Below, in pieces: positions 44,731 through 54,259 of a stretch of 64,000 nt of DNA. The position numbers and the translations under genes are program-made. Source of the stretch: JBAOHV01 sp963714875 (GTDB lineage Bacteria > Actinomycetota > Acidimicrobiia > Acidimicrobiales > Microtrichaceae). Each line of letters opens with the position of its first letter. Within the stretch, counting starts at the first letter, position 1. Location of the stretch: NCBI GenBank assembly GCA_963714875.1, contig CAVQQI010000012.1, forward strand, positions 186,001 through 250,000, written 5' to 3'. A model generated the notes under the pieces. That model did no database searches, was not told the origin of the DNA, and was given only the letters and a program-made list of their open reading frames with translations.

Positions 44731-45896
44731 TCAGGGACGGGCGACGTCTGTCCAGGTGCGCCGCACCGCGGGCGGGGTCCAGTCCGGTGCGCCGCGGGGG
44801 AATCGATGCCCACGGGCAGACGGTCCACCGGCCAGTCGAGCAGGGCGACGGCCGTGCCGAAGGCGAAGCGGTCGGTCATGCCGGCGACATAGGACACCAC
44901 TGCTCTGGTGACGTCGGGTTCGTCCGGGGAGAACCCGTCGATGAGCTCCGGCTCGGCGACGAAGAAGTCCACCAGCGCCTTGAGCACCGCCACGACCGAC
45001 TCGGCCTGCGCGACGGAGTCGGGCCGGTTGTAGACACGCTCGTAGTTGAACGCACGAAGGTCGGCCAGTGCCTCGGCGTGCGGGGCGTCGAGACAGATCA
45101 GCCCCTGTTCGTTGGTGCTGGTGACCAACCCGGTGATGAGGCTGCGCAGCTGGGTGGACTGGCCGCGGCCGAGCACGGTGGTGACCGACGGGGGGAGGTC
45201 GTCGGGCGAGACGATGTGCGCACAGACCGCGTCGTCCAGGTCCGCCGCGCAGTAGGCGAACCGGTCGGCCCAGGACACGACCTCGCCCTCGGGCGTCGCG
45301 GGAGTCGGACGGGACCACGAGTGGTTGCGGATCCCGTCGAGCGTCTCTGCGCACAGGTTGAGCGGGGCCAGGGCGACATCGGCTCCCCAGACGGCGTGGT
45401 GATACCCCTCGGGGATGAACAGGTCGAATGCGTCCTCGCTCGCGTGGCCACCGGGCCCGTGCCCGCAGTCGTGCCCGAGGGCGATGGCCTCGGTGAGCGC
45501 GACGTTGAGCCCCAGCGCCCGTGAGATCGAAGTGGCCACCTGGGCGACCTCGAGCGCGTGGGTGAGCCTGGTCCGCTGGTGGTCGTCCGGGAAGACGAAG
45601 ACCTGCGTCTTCCCGGCAAGCCGGCGAAAGGCGCTGGCGTGCAGGATGCGGTCGCGGTCTCGTTCGAAGCACGTGCGGTAGGGGTCGGGGGCCTCGGGGG
45701 TCAGCCGGTTCCCGGATCCCTCGGCTCTGGTGGCTCCGGCGACCATCATCAGGTCCTCGGCGAGCTCTCGTTGCTCCCGTGTGACGGACTGCGGCGTGAT
45801 GTGGAGCCGGGCGGCATCCGGGTGCGCGACGACGACACCTGCGGCTTCGGTGTTGCCGCGCATGGTGCTGGCCCACTCGACACGTCGATCGGTCAT
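44731..45896 (-). CDS. dgt: Deoxyguanosinetriphosphate triphosphohydrolase-like HD protein (one frame break)
   Basis: A 388-residue HD-domain dNTPase. The N-terminal DPYRTCFERDRDRILHASAFRRL and the metal-binding residues (RLTHALEVAQ, then LGHDCGHGPGGH) define the Dgt family, which hydrolyses dNTPs to deoxynucleosides and triphosphate. One base appears to be missing near 44803 in a run of five C on the coding strand; adding it yields the expected end DFPRGAPDWTPP and a stop at 44731, while the uncorrected frame would run through rpmA and rplU in antisense. The ATG overlaps the stop of a ten-codon leader ORF. Confidence 0.88.
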
Positions 45897-45925
45897 CGGG
45901 GGGAGCATCCGGTGGGTTCGGGCAT
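45893..45925 (-). CDS. Possible 10-residue leader ORF coupled to dgt
   Basis: TACCAT at 45932-45937 (minus strand) is followed by six bases and an ATG opening MPEPTGCSPR, whose TGA overlaps the dgt ATG (ATGA). If transcription starts at this ATG, ribosomes would load on the small ORF and reinitiate at dgt. The alternative is that dgt starts at an in-frame ATG at 45908 instead. Confidence 0.4.
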   Translation of the reverse strand: MPEPTGCSPR

Positions 45926-45986
45926 CGGGCCATGGTAGGAGCCGTGTGTGACATCGACGGTCGCGGCCGGGTCCCACTGGTGGCCG

Positions 45987-45992
45987 TATCCT
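45987..45992 (+). promoter_or_regulatory. -10 hexamer for leaderless obg
   Basis: TATCCT is followed by six bases and the GTG start codon of obg at 45999. It is divergent from the dgt leader promoter 50 bases away. Confidence 0.5.
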
Positions 45993-45998
45993 TGCCCG

Positions 45999-47289
45999 GT
46001 GTCGAACTTCGTGGACGAGTGTGGCCTGAACCTCAAGGGTGGCGACGGGGGTGCGGGATGTGTGTCGTTCCGGCGTGAGGCGCACGTCGACCGTGGCGGC
46101 CCGGATGGTGGTGACGGGGGCAACGGCGGCGACATCTGGCTGGTGGCGGACCGCAACGTGGCGTCGTTGCTGGCGTTCCGGGACCATCCCCACCGCAAGG
46201 CCACCAGCGGTTCGCACGGCTCGGGCAAGAAGCAGCACGGGTCGAGCGGCGATGATCTGATCGTCAAGGTCCCCGTCGGCACCGTGGTTCGCACCCAGGA
46301 CGGCGAGGTGCTCGCTGACCTGGTCCACGACGGCGACCGGTGGCTGGGTGCACAGGGCGGCCAGGGCGGCAAGGGCAACGCCCGGTTCCTGTCGAACAAG
46401 CGACGTGCCCCGGGGTTCGCGGAGCAGGGCGAGTACGGCGAGGAGCGCTGGCTCGTGCTGGAGCTGAAGCTGATGGCCGACGTGGCCCTGGTGGGGTTCC
46501 CGAACGTCGGGAAGTCCACGCTGATCTCACGCATCTCCGCCGCCCGGCCCAAGATCGCCGACTATCCCTTCACGACCCTGGTGCCCAACCTGGGCGTGGT
46601 GCGCATGGACGACGGCGGTGAGCCCTTCGAGATGGTCGTTGCCGACATCCCGGGGCTGATCGAAGGTGCTGCGGAGGGGCGCGGTCTGGGTCTGCAGTTC
46701 CTCCGCCACATCGAACGATCCCGGGTGCTGCTGCTGATGCTCGACCTGGCGGAGATGGCGTCCTCGACGCCCCGGGAGCAGGAGCGCATCCTGCTCGACG
46801 AGCTCGGCCAGTACCGCCCCGACCTGCTCCATCGCCCACGGGTGGTGGTCGGCTCGCGTGCCGACCTCGCCACCGACGCCACGCTCGAGTCGTTCGAGGG
46901 CGCCGCGGTGTCGGCGGTGACCGGATCAGGCGTCGATCGGCTGTTGGGCCAGCTGCGCACGGCGGTCGAGTCCGCCCGCAGCGAGGAGCCGGAGCCCGAG
47001 GGTTTCGTGACGCTGCGTCCCGCGAGCGAGGGTGTGCGCATCGGGCGCCGCGACGACGGCAGCTTCGAGGTGCTGGGCCGGGAGGCGGCCCGCGCCGTCG
47101 GGTCTGTCGGACCTGACCAACCACGAGGCGCTGGACGTGGCGCGCGAGCGGCTCGCCAAGCTGGGCGTCGACCGTGCGCTCGCCCGTGCCGGCGCGAGCA
47201 ACGGTGACACGGTGCACATCGCCGGGATGAGCTTCGACTACGAATCCGATGTCCGCTTGGACGTGCAGCCCTTCGATGAGGCGGACTGA
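45999..47289 (+). CDS. obgE: GTPase ObgE/CgtA (one frameshift)
   Basis: A 429-residue Obg GTPase. The glycine-rich Obg fold runs to about residue 157 (LNLKGGDGGAGCVSFRREA, then GGPDGGDGGNGGD), the G domain has P-loop GFPNVGKST, switch segment FTTLVPNLG and the G3 motif DIPGLIEGA. The C-terminal Obg-type TGS-like domain begins near 345. One extra G near 47103 separates the last 62 residues; corrected, they read GLSDLTNHEALDVARERL. The family links ribosome assembly and stress signalling. A GTG start is supported by a hexamer six bases upstream. The G4 motif is unusual: VVGSRAD in place of N/T-K-x-D. Confidence 0.93.
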
Positions 47290-47291
47290 TC

Positions 47292-48386
47292 GTGCGCGTC
47301 GTGGTGAAGATCGGCACCTCCAGTCTGACCGACGCCGACGGCTCGATCGACGTCTCGGCGGTGGCGAAGCTGTCGGACGAGATCGCCGAGCTGCGCGGCC
47401 GCGGCATCGAGGCCGTGGTGGTGTCGTCGGGAGCGGTCGCTTCCGGGCTGCCCGTGCTGGGATGGGACGGCTCTCGACGTCCCAGGGATGCACGCACCCT
47501 GCAGGCCGTCTCCGCGGTCGGCCAGGCGCGGCTGGTGCAGACCTGGGGCGAGCTGCTGGGGGCGCACGGACTGGTGGTCGGTCAGGTGCTGCTGGCGCCG
47601 TTGGACTTCATGCTGCGTGCCCAGTACCTGCAGGCACGCGGCACCCTCGAACGGCTGCTCGACCTGGGCGTCGTCCCCGTGGTCAACGAGAACGACGCCG
47701 TCGCCGATGACGAGCTCCGCTTCGGCGACAACGACCGCATCGCCGCGTTGGTGGCCCAACTGGTGGGCGCCGATCTGCTGGTGCTGTTGACCGACACCCC
47801 CGGGCTCATGGATGCCGATCCCAGGGTGTCCGACGCGGCCTCGTTGATCGAGGAGATCGTGCAGATCGATCACCAGGTCGAGTCGCTCGCCGGGGGTGCG
47901 GGCACCGAGCGGGGCAGTGGGGGAATGGCCTCGAAGCTGGCTGCGGCCAAGATGGCGTCGTGGTCGGGTGTGCGCGCGGTCATCGCCGCGGCATCTCGGC
48001 CTGATGTGGTGCGCGACGCGGTCGACGGTGTGGCGGGCGTGGGGACCGCGGTGGTTCCGCGGGACCACCGGCTCCCTGCACGCAAACTCTGGATCGCGTT
48101 CGCGCTGCCCGCCCGGGGCCAGGTCGAGATCGACGCCGGTGCGGCGCGGGCGCTCATCGCGGGTGGTCGATCGCTGCTCGCCGCCGGTGTGGTCGAGGTC
48201 CGCGGCGGGTTCGCCGCCGAGGACGCGGTGGAGATCTGTGAGCCGGGCGGCCGGGTGGTGGCCAAGGGGCTGAGCCGGGTCGATGCCGCAGCGTTGCGGA
48301 CGATGGCGGGTCGACGCTCGGCGGACATGTTCGACGGCGAGGGTGCCGTGGTGCACCGCGACGACCTCGTGTTGCTGACCGACTGA
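47292..48386 (+). CDS. proB: Glutamate 5-kinase
   Basis: A 364-residue ProB that phosphorylates glutamate in the first step of proline synthesis. The amino acid kinase domain has VVKIGTSSLT at the start, VVSSGAVASG, PVVNENDAVA and the LTDTPGLMDADP segment; the PUA domain occupies about residues 275-360. It starts at a GTG two bases after the obg stop, so it is coupled to obg. ProA, the next enzyme, is encoded about 10 kb further on. Confidence 0.95.
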   Translation: MRVVVKIGTSSLTDADGSIDVSAVAKLSDEIAELRGRGIEAVVVSSGAVASGLPVLGWDGSRRPRDARTLQAVSAVGQARLVQTWGELLGAHGLVVGQVLLAPLDFMLRAQYLQARGTLERLLDLGVVPVVNENDAVADDELRFGDNDRIAALVAQLVGADLLVLLTDTPGLMDADPRVSDAASLIEEIVQIDHQVESLAGGAGTERGSGGMASKLAAAKMASWSGVRAVIAAASRPDVVRDAVDGVAGVGTAVVPRDHRLPARKLWIAFALPARGQVEIDAGAARALIAGGRSLLAAGVVEVRGGFAAEDAVEICEPGGRVVAKGLSRVDAAALRTMAGRRSADMFDGEGAVVHRDDLVLLTD

Positions 48387-48390
48387 CCCG

Positions 48391-48414
48391 CCGGTCGTCG
48401 TGCCGATCGACCGG
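48391..48414. terminator. Possible bidirectional hairpin between proB and pspA
   Basis: CCGGTCG (48391-48397) pairs with CGACCGG (48408-48414) in the 30-base gap between convergent stops. The stem is short and no T tract follows. Confidence 0.35.
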
Positions 48415-48416
48415 GA

Positions 48417-49256
48417 TCAGTTCCCGGGTTCTGCGGTGGGCTCGCCCGCCGGTTCGCCCGCTGGTTCGGTCGCTGGTGCAGCAGCGGCTTCACCGGTGGC
48501 CTGGGCAGCTGCAGGTTCGCCAGCGGCCGCGGTGTCGCCGATGCCCAGCTTGGAGCGGATCTCGCTGAGTCTGGCCTGCGCCTCGAAGTTCACCGAGGCC
48601 TGCTCGACCTCGAGCATCTTGGTCTCGACACCCATGCCCTGGATCTCGGACATGCCCTTGGCCTTGGCGTAGCGGGTCTCGATCTTGTCGCGCACCTCGG
48701 CCAGGGTGGGCACGTCGCCGCCGACGGTCTCGGTCAGCGTCGACATGGCGGTGTTCATCTGCTCGGCCATCTTCGCCTGGTCGAGCTGTGAGAGCAGCTT
48801 CTGCTTCTCGGCGAGCTTCTCCTGCAGCAGACGGGCGTTCTGGTTGACCGCAGCCTTGGCCTGGTCGGCGGCCTGGGTCGACTGGAGCGACATGGTCTTC
48901 AGGTTCTCGATCTCGGTCTCCTTCGAGATCAGCTGGTTCGCGAACGCCTCGGCGGCGCTGGTGTACTCCGCCGCCTTGGTCGCGTCGCCGGAGTTGGCCG
49001 CCTCGTCGGCCATGATCACGGCCTGTTGCGCGTTGCGGTTGTACTTCTCCAGCTCGTCCATCGCAGCGTTGAGCCGCATCTCGGTCTGCTTCTGGTTGGC
49101 GATCACGTTGGCCGCCTGTTCCTTCAGACGACGGTGCTGGTCCTGGGCCTCGGTGATGGCCTGCTCGAGCTGCACCTTCGGGTCGGCCTTCTCGTTGAAG
49201 ACACTGGAGACCTTGGCCCCCATGTACTTCCACCACTTCTTCAGCGACTTGAACAT
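48417..49256 (-). CDS. pspA: Phage shock protein A / IM30 family protein
   Basis: A 279-residue coiled-coil protein of the PspA/Vipp1 (ESCRT-III-like) family. The amphipathic N-terminal helix (MFKSLKKWWKYMG) is followed by a long helical hairpin with KVQLEQAITEAQDQHRRLKE and heptad patterns up to about 225. The last 50 residues are an Ala/Gly/Glu/Pro repeat (AGEPAGEPTAEP). PspA binds stressed inner membranes. TAGGCT seven bases before the ATG indicates a leaderless message. It lies downstream of murJ on the same strand with 44 bases between. Confidence 0.92.
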   Translation of the reverse strand: MFKSLKKWWKYMGAKVSSVFNEKADPKVQLEQAITEAQDQHRRLKEQAANVIANQKQTEMRLNAAMDELEKYNRNAQQAVIMADEAANSGDATKAAEYTSAAEAFANQLISKETEIENLKTMSLQSTQAADQAKAAVNQNARLLQEKLAEKQKLLSQLDQAKMAEQMNTAMSTLTETVGGDVPTLAEVRDKIETRYAKAKGMSEIQGMGVETKMLEVEQASVNFEAQARLSEIRSKLGIGDTAAAGEPAAAQATGEAAAAPATEPAGEPAGEPTAEPGN

Positions 49257-49263
49257 GGCGGCG

Positions 49264-49269
49264 AGCCTA
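49264..49269 (-). promoter_or_regulatory. -10 hexamer for leaderless pspA
   Basis: TAGGCT on the minus strand is seven bases from the pspA ATG at 49256, in the gap behind murJ. It suggests pspA is transcribed on its own. Confidence 0.45.
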
Positions 49270-49300
49270 GGTCAGCACTCCTGCGAGCTGTGCGCAGACC

Positions 49301-50998
49301 TCAGCGCCGGGCGAAGCGACGCGCTCGACCCGCGACCCGTTCGGTGATCGACTCGAATCCGGGTGGCTGGGCCAACAACGTGGCTGCCACGAACGCGACC
49401 AGCCCGACCGCGACGGTGACTGCGACCTGCGCGATCGCGCCCGACACGTCGATGTAGGTCGCGGCGACAGCGACCCACACCAGGACCGCAGCGGCGACCA
49501 GGACGCTGCGGCCCAGGGGCTGCAGCCATCGCCACGCGATGATCCCCGGTACGTGCCGGTTGACCATCAGCAGCGCGATGGCTGCAGCGACCCAGTAGGC
49601 GATGGAGTACGCCATGGACAGCCCGGTGGAGTCGAACAGCGCGACCAGCGGCAGCACGAGCGCCACGTTCAGGGCGTTCTCGAACAGGTTCATGTAGAAC
49701 GGCGTGCGGGTGTTGCGTCGGGCGTGGAAGGCCCGCACGCAGTAGAGGAACACGGCGAACGCCGGGAGCCCGATGCTGAACCCGGCCAGCATCTCCGAGG
49801 TCGTGGCGGTTGCTGCTGCGTCGAACTCCCCGCGCTGCAGCAGCAGTTCGACCAGCGGGCGACCGATGAACAGGTAGGCACCCGCAGCGGGGAGCATGAA
49901 GGTCAGCAGCAGCCCGAGACCCTCGTGGAACCGCTCGGCGAACCGCTGGTCGTCGCCCTCGCTGGCTGCGGTGGCGAGCTCTGGCAGCACCGCGGTCATC
50001 AACGACACGGCGATCAGCCCGTAGGGCAGCTGGAAGAAGATGAACGCGTACTGGTAGGCCGACACGGCGCCCACCCCGACCCCCCGGGCCAGGGTCAGCA
50101 CGATGACCAGCGCGATCTGGTTGGCCACCGCGAATCCCACCGTCCAGCCCGAGAGCCGCAGCACCGACCGGATCGCCGGGTGACGGGGCCGGAACGACCA
50201 CCGCAGCTCGGTCCCGGATCGTCGGACGGCGGGCATCAGCACCATGGCCATTGCCGCGACCCCGGCGGTGGTGCCCAGTCCCAGGACCCACACCGTGCGC
50301 AGTGCGTTCGGGCCGGTGTTCTCGGTGCCCAGGAAGAAGTACACCGACAGCGCGGCCGCCGAGATCACGACGTTGGTCAGCACCGGGGCGAAGGCAGGGG
50401 CCGCGAAGCGTCGCTTGGCGTGCAGCAGCGCAGTGCCGAGCGTCATCATCCCGTAGAAGAAGACCTGCGGGAGCAGCAGGATCAGGAAGTCGTCGCCGAT
50501 GGCCGCCTGACGTGCCCGCTCGGCGCCGTCGAGCGAGAGCGAGAAGACCCGGTTGATCAGCGGCGCCGCGAGCACCGCGACCAGGCTGAGCAGCGTGATG
50601 GCGACGAAGGAGACGGTGACGATCACCGAGGCCGAGTCGTCCTCGGCGTCGTCGGCCCTGGCGTCGTTGGCATGGATGAACAGCGGCACCAGCGTCGAGG
50701 ACAGCACTCCGCCGATGACCAGTTCGTAGAGGATGTTGGGCGCGGTGTTCGCCAGGTTGTAGACGTCCGCGACGGTGGTGAGACCGAGCGCCGAGGTGAG
50801 CGCTGCGACGCGCATGAGGCCGGTGAGTCGCGACAGCGCTGTGCCGATCGCCGGCGCGGCGCTCGCCGCGAGCAGACTGCGGCCCGCACCGGTGGGCTCG
50901 TCGAGCACGGCTTCGTCGACGATGACCTGTTCGGCCCACTCCGGGTCATCTGGATCGATGACCGTGGTCCAGTCGTCGCCGCGGTCCTCGACGTTCAC
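49301..50998 (-). CDS. murJ: Lipid II flippase MurJ (MviN)
   Basis: A 565-residue MOP-superfamily protein with about 14 membrane helices. The family segments TALSRLTGLMRVAALTSALG, YNLANTAPNILYELVIGGVLSS (two pieces around the first loop), and FHARRNTRTPFYMNLFENALNVAL are present. It moves lipid II across the membrane for peptidoglycan synthesis. The first 40 residues form an acidic cytoplasmic tail. Its ATG overlaps the stop of the upstream coiled-coil gene, so both are coupled. Confidence 0.93.
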   Translation of the reverse strand: MNVEDRGDDWTTVIDPDDPEWAEQVIVDEAVLDEPTGAGRSLLAASAAPAIGTALSRLTGLMRVAALTSALGLTTVADVYNLANTAPNILYELVIGGVLSSTLVPLFIHANDARADDAEDDSASVIVTVSFVAITLLSLVAVLAAPLINRVFSLSLDGAERARQAAIGDDFLILLLPQVFFYGMMTLGTALLHAKRRFAAPAFAPVLTNVVISAAALSVYFFLGTENTGPNALRTVWVLGLGTTAGVAAMAMVLMPAVRRSGTELRWSFRPRHPAIRSVLRLSGWTVGFAVANQIALVIVLTLARGVGVGAVSAYQYAFIFFQLPYGLIAVSLMTAVLPELATAASEGDDQRFAERFHEGLGLLLTFMLPAAGAYLFIGRPLVELLLQRGEFDAAATATTSEMLAGFSIGLPAFAVFLYCVRAFHARRNTRTPFYMNLFENALNVALVLPLVALFDSTGLSMAYSIAYWVAAAIALLMVNRHVPGIIAWRWLQPLGRSVLVAAAVLVWVAVAATYIDVSGAIAQVAVTVAVGLVAFVAATLLAQPPGFESITERVAGRARRFARR

Positions 50999-51762
50999 TG
51001 AGCAGATGTCCCCGGCATGGGTGGGGGCATGGTCTGGCCGGCGGAGTGGGTCTCCTCCACAGCCTGGCGCAGCGCTTCCATGTCGCCGACGATCGAGTCG
51101 ACCTCGTGGCCGAGCATCGACAGCGCATCGGCGTCGGTCTGCGACACCGAGAGCTCGATGGTGCGGGTGACGGTCTCATCGATCCGGGCATCCAGCAGCC
51201 GCAGGCGGTCGTAGGCGTCTGCGATCGTGCGGTCCATGCGCTGCGCAGCCGCGAGCTGGGCCTCGATCGCGGCGATGGTCTGCGCGGAGCGGGCGGTCTG
51301 TGGCGCACCGCGAGCTGCTGCCAGTTCGGCGTGGATGCGTCCGCCGTCGATCTGGTTGCGGGCGGAGCTGAGCGCCTGGCCGGCGCTTGCGGTCTTCCAT
51401 GCCTCGTCCACCGCGGTGCCGAGGCGATCGCCCAACTCGGTGATCCGGTCCCGGAGCGGTCCGGGGCGGATGCTGCCGATCGCCCGCTCGAATCGGCGAT
51501 CAGCGTCCAGGATCTCCTCCATGATCGGTCGCCACGGATCGCCCAGCTGACGCAGGTCGACGCCCTCGCGTCGTGGCGCGCGGGGAACCGCTGCCAGCAC
51601 CCGCACGGCGAACGCTCCGATGCCCAGCGCGACCGCCCCCACAGGGTTGCCGAACGCCAGGATCCCCACCGCAGCACCTGCACCGGTGGCGAGGATGGCC
51701 GAGGGCGAGGTGATGGCCCGGGCGACGCCGGGTGTCAGGAACCGATCACGGAACGAGGCCAT
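50995..51762 (-). CDS. Two-helix membrane protein with long coiled coil, unknown function
   Basis: A 255-residue protein. A short basic N-terminus leads into two adjacent hydrophobic segments (about 19-38 and 40-60, Ala/Gly-rich), then an alpha-helical region with strong coiled-coil character from about 80 to 235 (AELAAARGAPQTARSAQTI, then ALSMLGHEVDSIVGDMEALR). The architecture suggests a membrane-anchored helical protein, perhaps related in topology to toxic-anion-resistance or PspA-binding proteins, but I do not recognise it. Its stop overlaps the murJ start by four bases (ATGA), which ties it to lipid II flipping or envelope stress. Confidence 0.7.
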   Translation of the reverse strand: MASFRDRFLTPGVARAITSPSAILATGAGAAVGILAFGNPVGAVALGIGAFAVRVLAAVPRAPRREGVDLRQLGDPWRPIMEEILDADRRFERAIGSIRPGPLRDRITELGDRLGTAVDEAWKTASAGQALSSARNQIDGGRIHAELAAARGAPQTARSAQTIAAIEAQLAAAQRMDRTIADAYDRLRLLDARIDETVTRTIELSVSQTDADALSMLGHEVDSIVGDMEALRQAVEETHSAGQTMPPPMPGTSAQ

Positions 51763-51813
51763 GGTCGCCCCATGCTTGCAGTCCGGGGCCCGGGGGGTGA
51801 ATCCCGCCCGTAC

Positions 51814-54174
51814 TCACGTGTCGACCGCCGGTCGTACGACGATGCGGTGGAGCTGGGGATCGCTGTCGATCTGGTCGTCGGTGAACCGCAACTGCCGCAC
51901 CCGCCCCTGGGCGTAGGCCGACGTGCCGTCCCGATGGTGCAGCGACCGCGGGTCACCGCTCTGGCCGTACGCGAGCAGCCCGACGGCGTTCGGGCCGTCG
52001 GGCGTCATCTCGGCGACCATCAGGAAGCTGGTGCCGTAGCTGACCTGGTAGCCGCCGTCGGCGAGGCCGGTGCGTTCGTGTCCGGGGTTGAGCGGGTTGC
52101 TCTCCTGTGGCGGTTCCACGGTGCTGGACGCGAGTGCACCGACGGGGGCGAGCACGTTGAGCACACCCTCGGCCTCGCCGCCGCCGTGCACCGCGATGCG
52201 GTGCTCGCCCCGCATGGCCCACTGCACCTCGCCCAGGGGCGCGTCGAGGGCGACGCCCGCCCGTTCGAGCGCCGCCATGGCAGCGGCGACCGCGACGGTG
52301 ATCGGGTCATGGCCGTCGTCGGGCACCGCGGCGAGCGTGTGGGGGGTGGCCACGGGGTCGTCGGGGTCGAAGTCCACCGCGAACAGCGCGCCGGCGGACT
52401 TCCATTCGGCATCGTCGAAGCGGCACAGCAGCTCGCGCCACAACACGACGCCGACCGAGTCCAGGTTGGCTGCGCCGTCCCAGCGGGCGAGCACCTCGGC
52501 AGCTGGGCCCAGGTCGACCCGCTCGTCGCCGACGTCGACAGAACCGGCCTGCCGGCACCGCTCGACGACGGCGTCGCGCAGCAGCACGGCGGTCAGACTG
52601 GCGTTGTCGAACACCGCGTCGAGCAGGTCCTGTGGGGTGACCCCGCCACGTGCGGCGAGCGCGGTCGCGAGGCGCAGGTTCTGCCGGGTGCGCAGACTGC
52701 GTGCTGTGCGCTCCAGACCGCACAGCACCGGGTAGCCCTCGAGCGTGCGCGTCGGGTGCGAGATCCAGTGCGAGTCGTTGGCGTTGATCACGACGTCACG
52801 TACGAACAGCTCGGGAAGTCGCTCGGGCGGCTCGAGCCCGGGGGAGCGCGCACCGGGATGCTCCACCCACTCGTCGTCGGGCTCGCTGCCGTCGAGCATG
52901 GCGATGCGGTTCTGGAAGGCGAGCGCAGCGACCAGGTCCTCGTCCAGCCGTCGCATGAACCGCTCGGTCGCGGCATCGGACAGGCTCGGTGTCGCCGACT
53001 GGTCCGTGTACCAGGCATCGCCGGTGTCGTCGACGGCCATGGTGTTGACCCACGGCAACCCCTTGACCTGGTGGAACACCTGGCGGAACTCGCTCAGGTC
53101 GTCGGCCATGCACATGCCCAGGAACTGCTCGAGCACCGCGGTGTTGTCGACGTTCGCATCGCGGTAGCTGAACGCCACCTCCTCGCCCCATCCCAGCAGC
53201 GGCATGTTGAGCATGGGGCCGTGGTGGGTGCGCCACATGGTCCGGGTGACCGGCGCCACCGAGCCGTCGGCGCCGCGCACGTCGACGGTCTGTTCGACGG
53301 CGTCCATCTCTCGCACCTCGTCGCCGTAGTGGTACGAGGTCGGCGAGCCGGTGGCGAGGCGGAGCTGGTAGAGGGTGAAGCGGTGTCCCTTGGAGAAGGT
53401 GTGGGTCCACGCGACGTGACGGTTGAAGCCCATCTGGATGCCCGGTGCTCCCAACAACGCGACCCCGTAGCAGTCGAGCTGGCCGGGGATCGTCAGGTGG
53501 CACTCCCAGAAGCGTGCCTCGCCACCCCAGGGGAAGTGCGGGTTGGCCAGCACCATGCCGCCGCCGGACGCGGTGACGTCGCCGCCCACGGCCCACCCGT
53601 TGGACGCGAGCCCCGAACCGCTCAGGGAGTCCATCGACGCCGGCGGGTGGGGTCCGTCGGGCCCCGGTGCCTGTGCCCAGCCGATCAGGTGCGCCAGGTT
53701 GCGGCCGCTGCCCATCAGTGCCACGTCGCCCAGGAACGCGTACAGGTCCAGCTCGTCGATCGGCCGGATCCACTCAGCGCCGGCGCACCACGCCGGCAGG
53801 GAGCCAGCGGCGCTCAGCTCGCCGAGGCGCTCGTTGTAGCCGCCGACGTAGCCGGCGACGAGCTCGCGTATCCACTCCGGCTGGGCGTCGCGCAACGCCC
53901 GGGCGTGCTCGACGACGCCGAGGGCTCGGTACCCCAGGTCTGATGCCAGGTGGTGCTCGCCCCTACCGGCGCCGTGGAACAGCGCCCGCTCGCTGCGCAC
54001 CTTGACGATCTGGTCCGAGATGGTCGGCAGGTGGTCACCGGCGATCGCCCAGCCCTGGCCGAACCCCAGGCCCCGCCAGGAGTCCGAGCGGATGTGCGGC
54101 ACGCCGTGTTCGGTGAAGCGGATCTCTGCTTCGATGTCGACGTCACCCGTCGCCCGTGCTCGTTCACGACCCAT
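51814..54174 (-). CDS. Penicillin acylase family (Ntn hydrolase) protein
   Basis: A 786-residue Ntn-hydrolase of the penicillin/acyl-homoserine-lactone acylase family. The predicted nucleophile is Ser191 in LASNGWAVGG, which becomes the N-terminus of the beta chain after self-cleavage; the alpha-chain motif FTEHGVPHIRSDSW and the beta-chain NPHFPW and WTHTFSKGHRF are typical. No signal peptide or membrane anchor is visible before the first domain, although the family is usually exported. Substrate could be a penicillin, an N-acyl-homoserine lactone or another amide; none can be chosen. A GGAGG sits 7 bases before the ATG. Confidence 0.88.
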   Translation of the reverse strand: MGRERARATGDVDIEAEIRFTEHGVPHIRSDSWRGLGFGQGWAIAGDHLPTISDQIVKVRSERALFHGAGRGEHHLASDLGYRALGVVEHARALRDAQPEWIRELVAGYVGGYNERLGELSAAGSLPAWCAGAEWIRPIDELDLYAFLGDVALMGSGRNLAHLIGWAQAPGPDGPHPPASMDSLSGSGLASNGWAVGGDVTASGGGMVLANPHFPWGGEARFWECHLTIPGQLDCYGVALLGAPGIQMGFNRHVAWTHTFSKGHRFTLYQLRLATGSPTSYHYGDEVREMDAVEQTVDVRGADGSVAPVTRTMWRTHHGPMLNMPLLGWGEEVAFSYRDANVDNTAVLEQFLGMCMADDLSEFRQVFHQVKGLPWVNTMAVDDTGDAWYTDQSATPSLSDAATERFMRRLDEDLVAALAFQNRIAMLDGSEPDDEWVEHPGARSPGLEPPERLPELFVRDVVINANDSHWISHPTRTLEGYPVLCGLERTARSLRTRQNLRLATALAARGGVTPQDLLDAVFDNASLTAVLLRDAVVERCRQAGSVDVGDERVDLGPAAEVLARWDGAANLDSVGVVLWRELLCRFDDAEWKSAGALFAVDFDPDDPVATPHTLAAVPDDGHDPITVAVAAAMAALERAGVALDAPLGEVQWAMRGEHRIAVHGGGEAEGVLNVLAPVGALASSTVEPPQESNPLNPGHERTGLADGGYQVSYGTSFLMVAEMTPDGPNAVGLLAYGQSGDPRSLHHRDGTSAYAQGRVRQLRFTDDQIDSDPQLHRIVVRPAVDT

Positions 54175-54259
54175 CAGCCACCTCCGTGCAGTCCGTAGAA
54201 CCTAGCGACGCATCGGTGGGTCGTCAGCCGGGCACACACCCGGCTCCGGACCAGCGGAG

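Noticed and set aside
43878..46328. An 816-residue minus-strand protein containing the dgt domain
   Set aside because: The extra parts are antisense to obg, rpmA, rplU and rne; a single missing base near 44803 explains the run-on and restores the dgt end.
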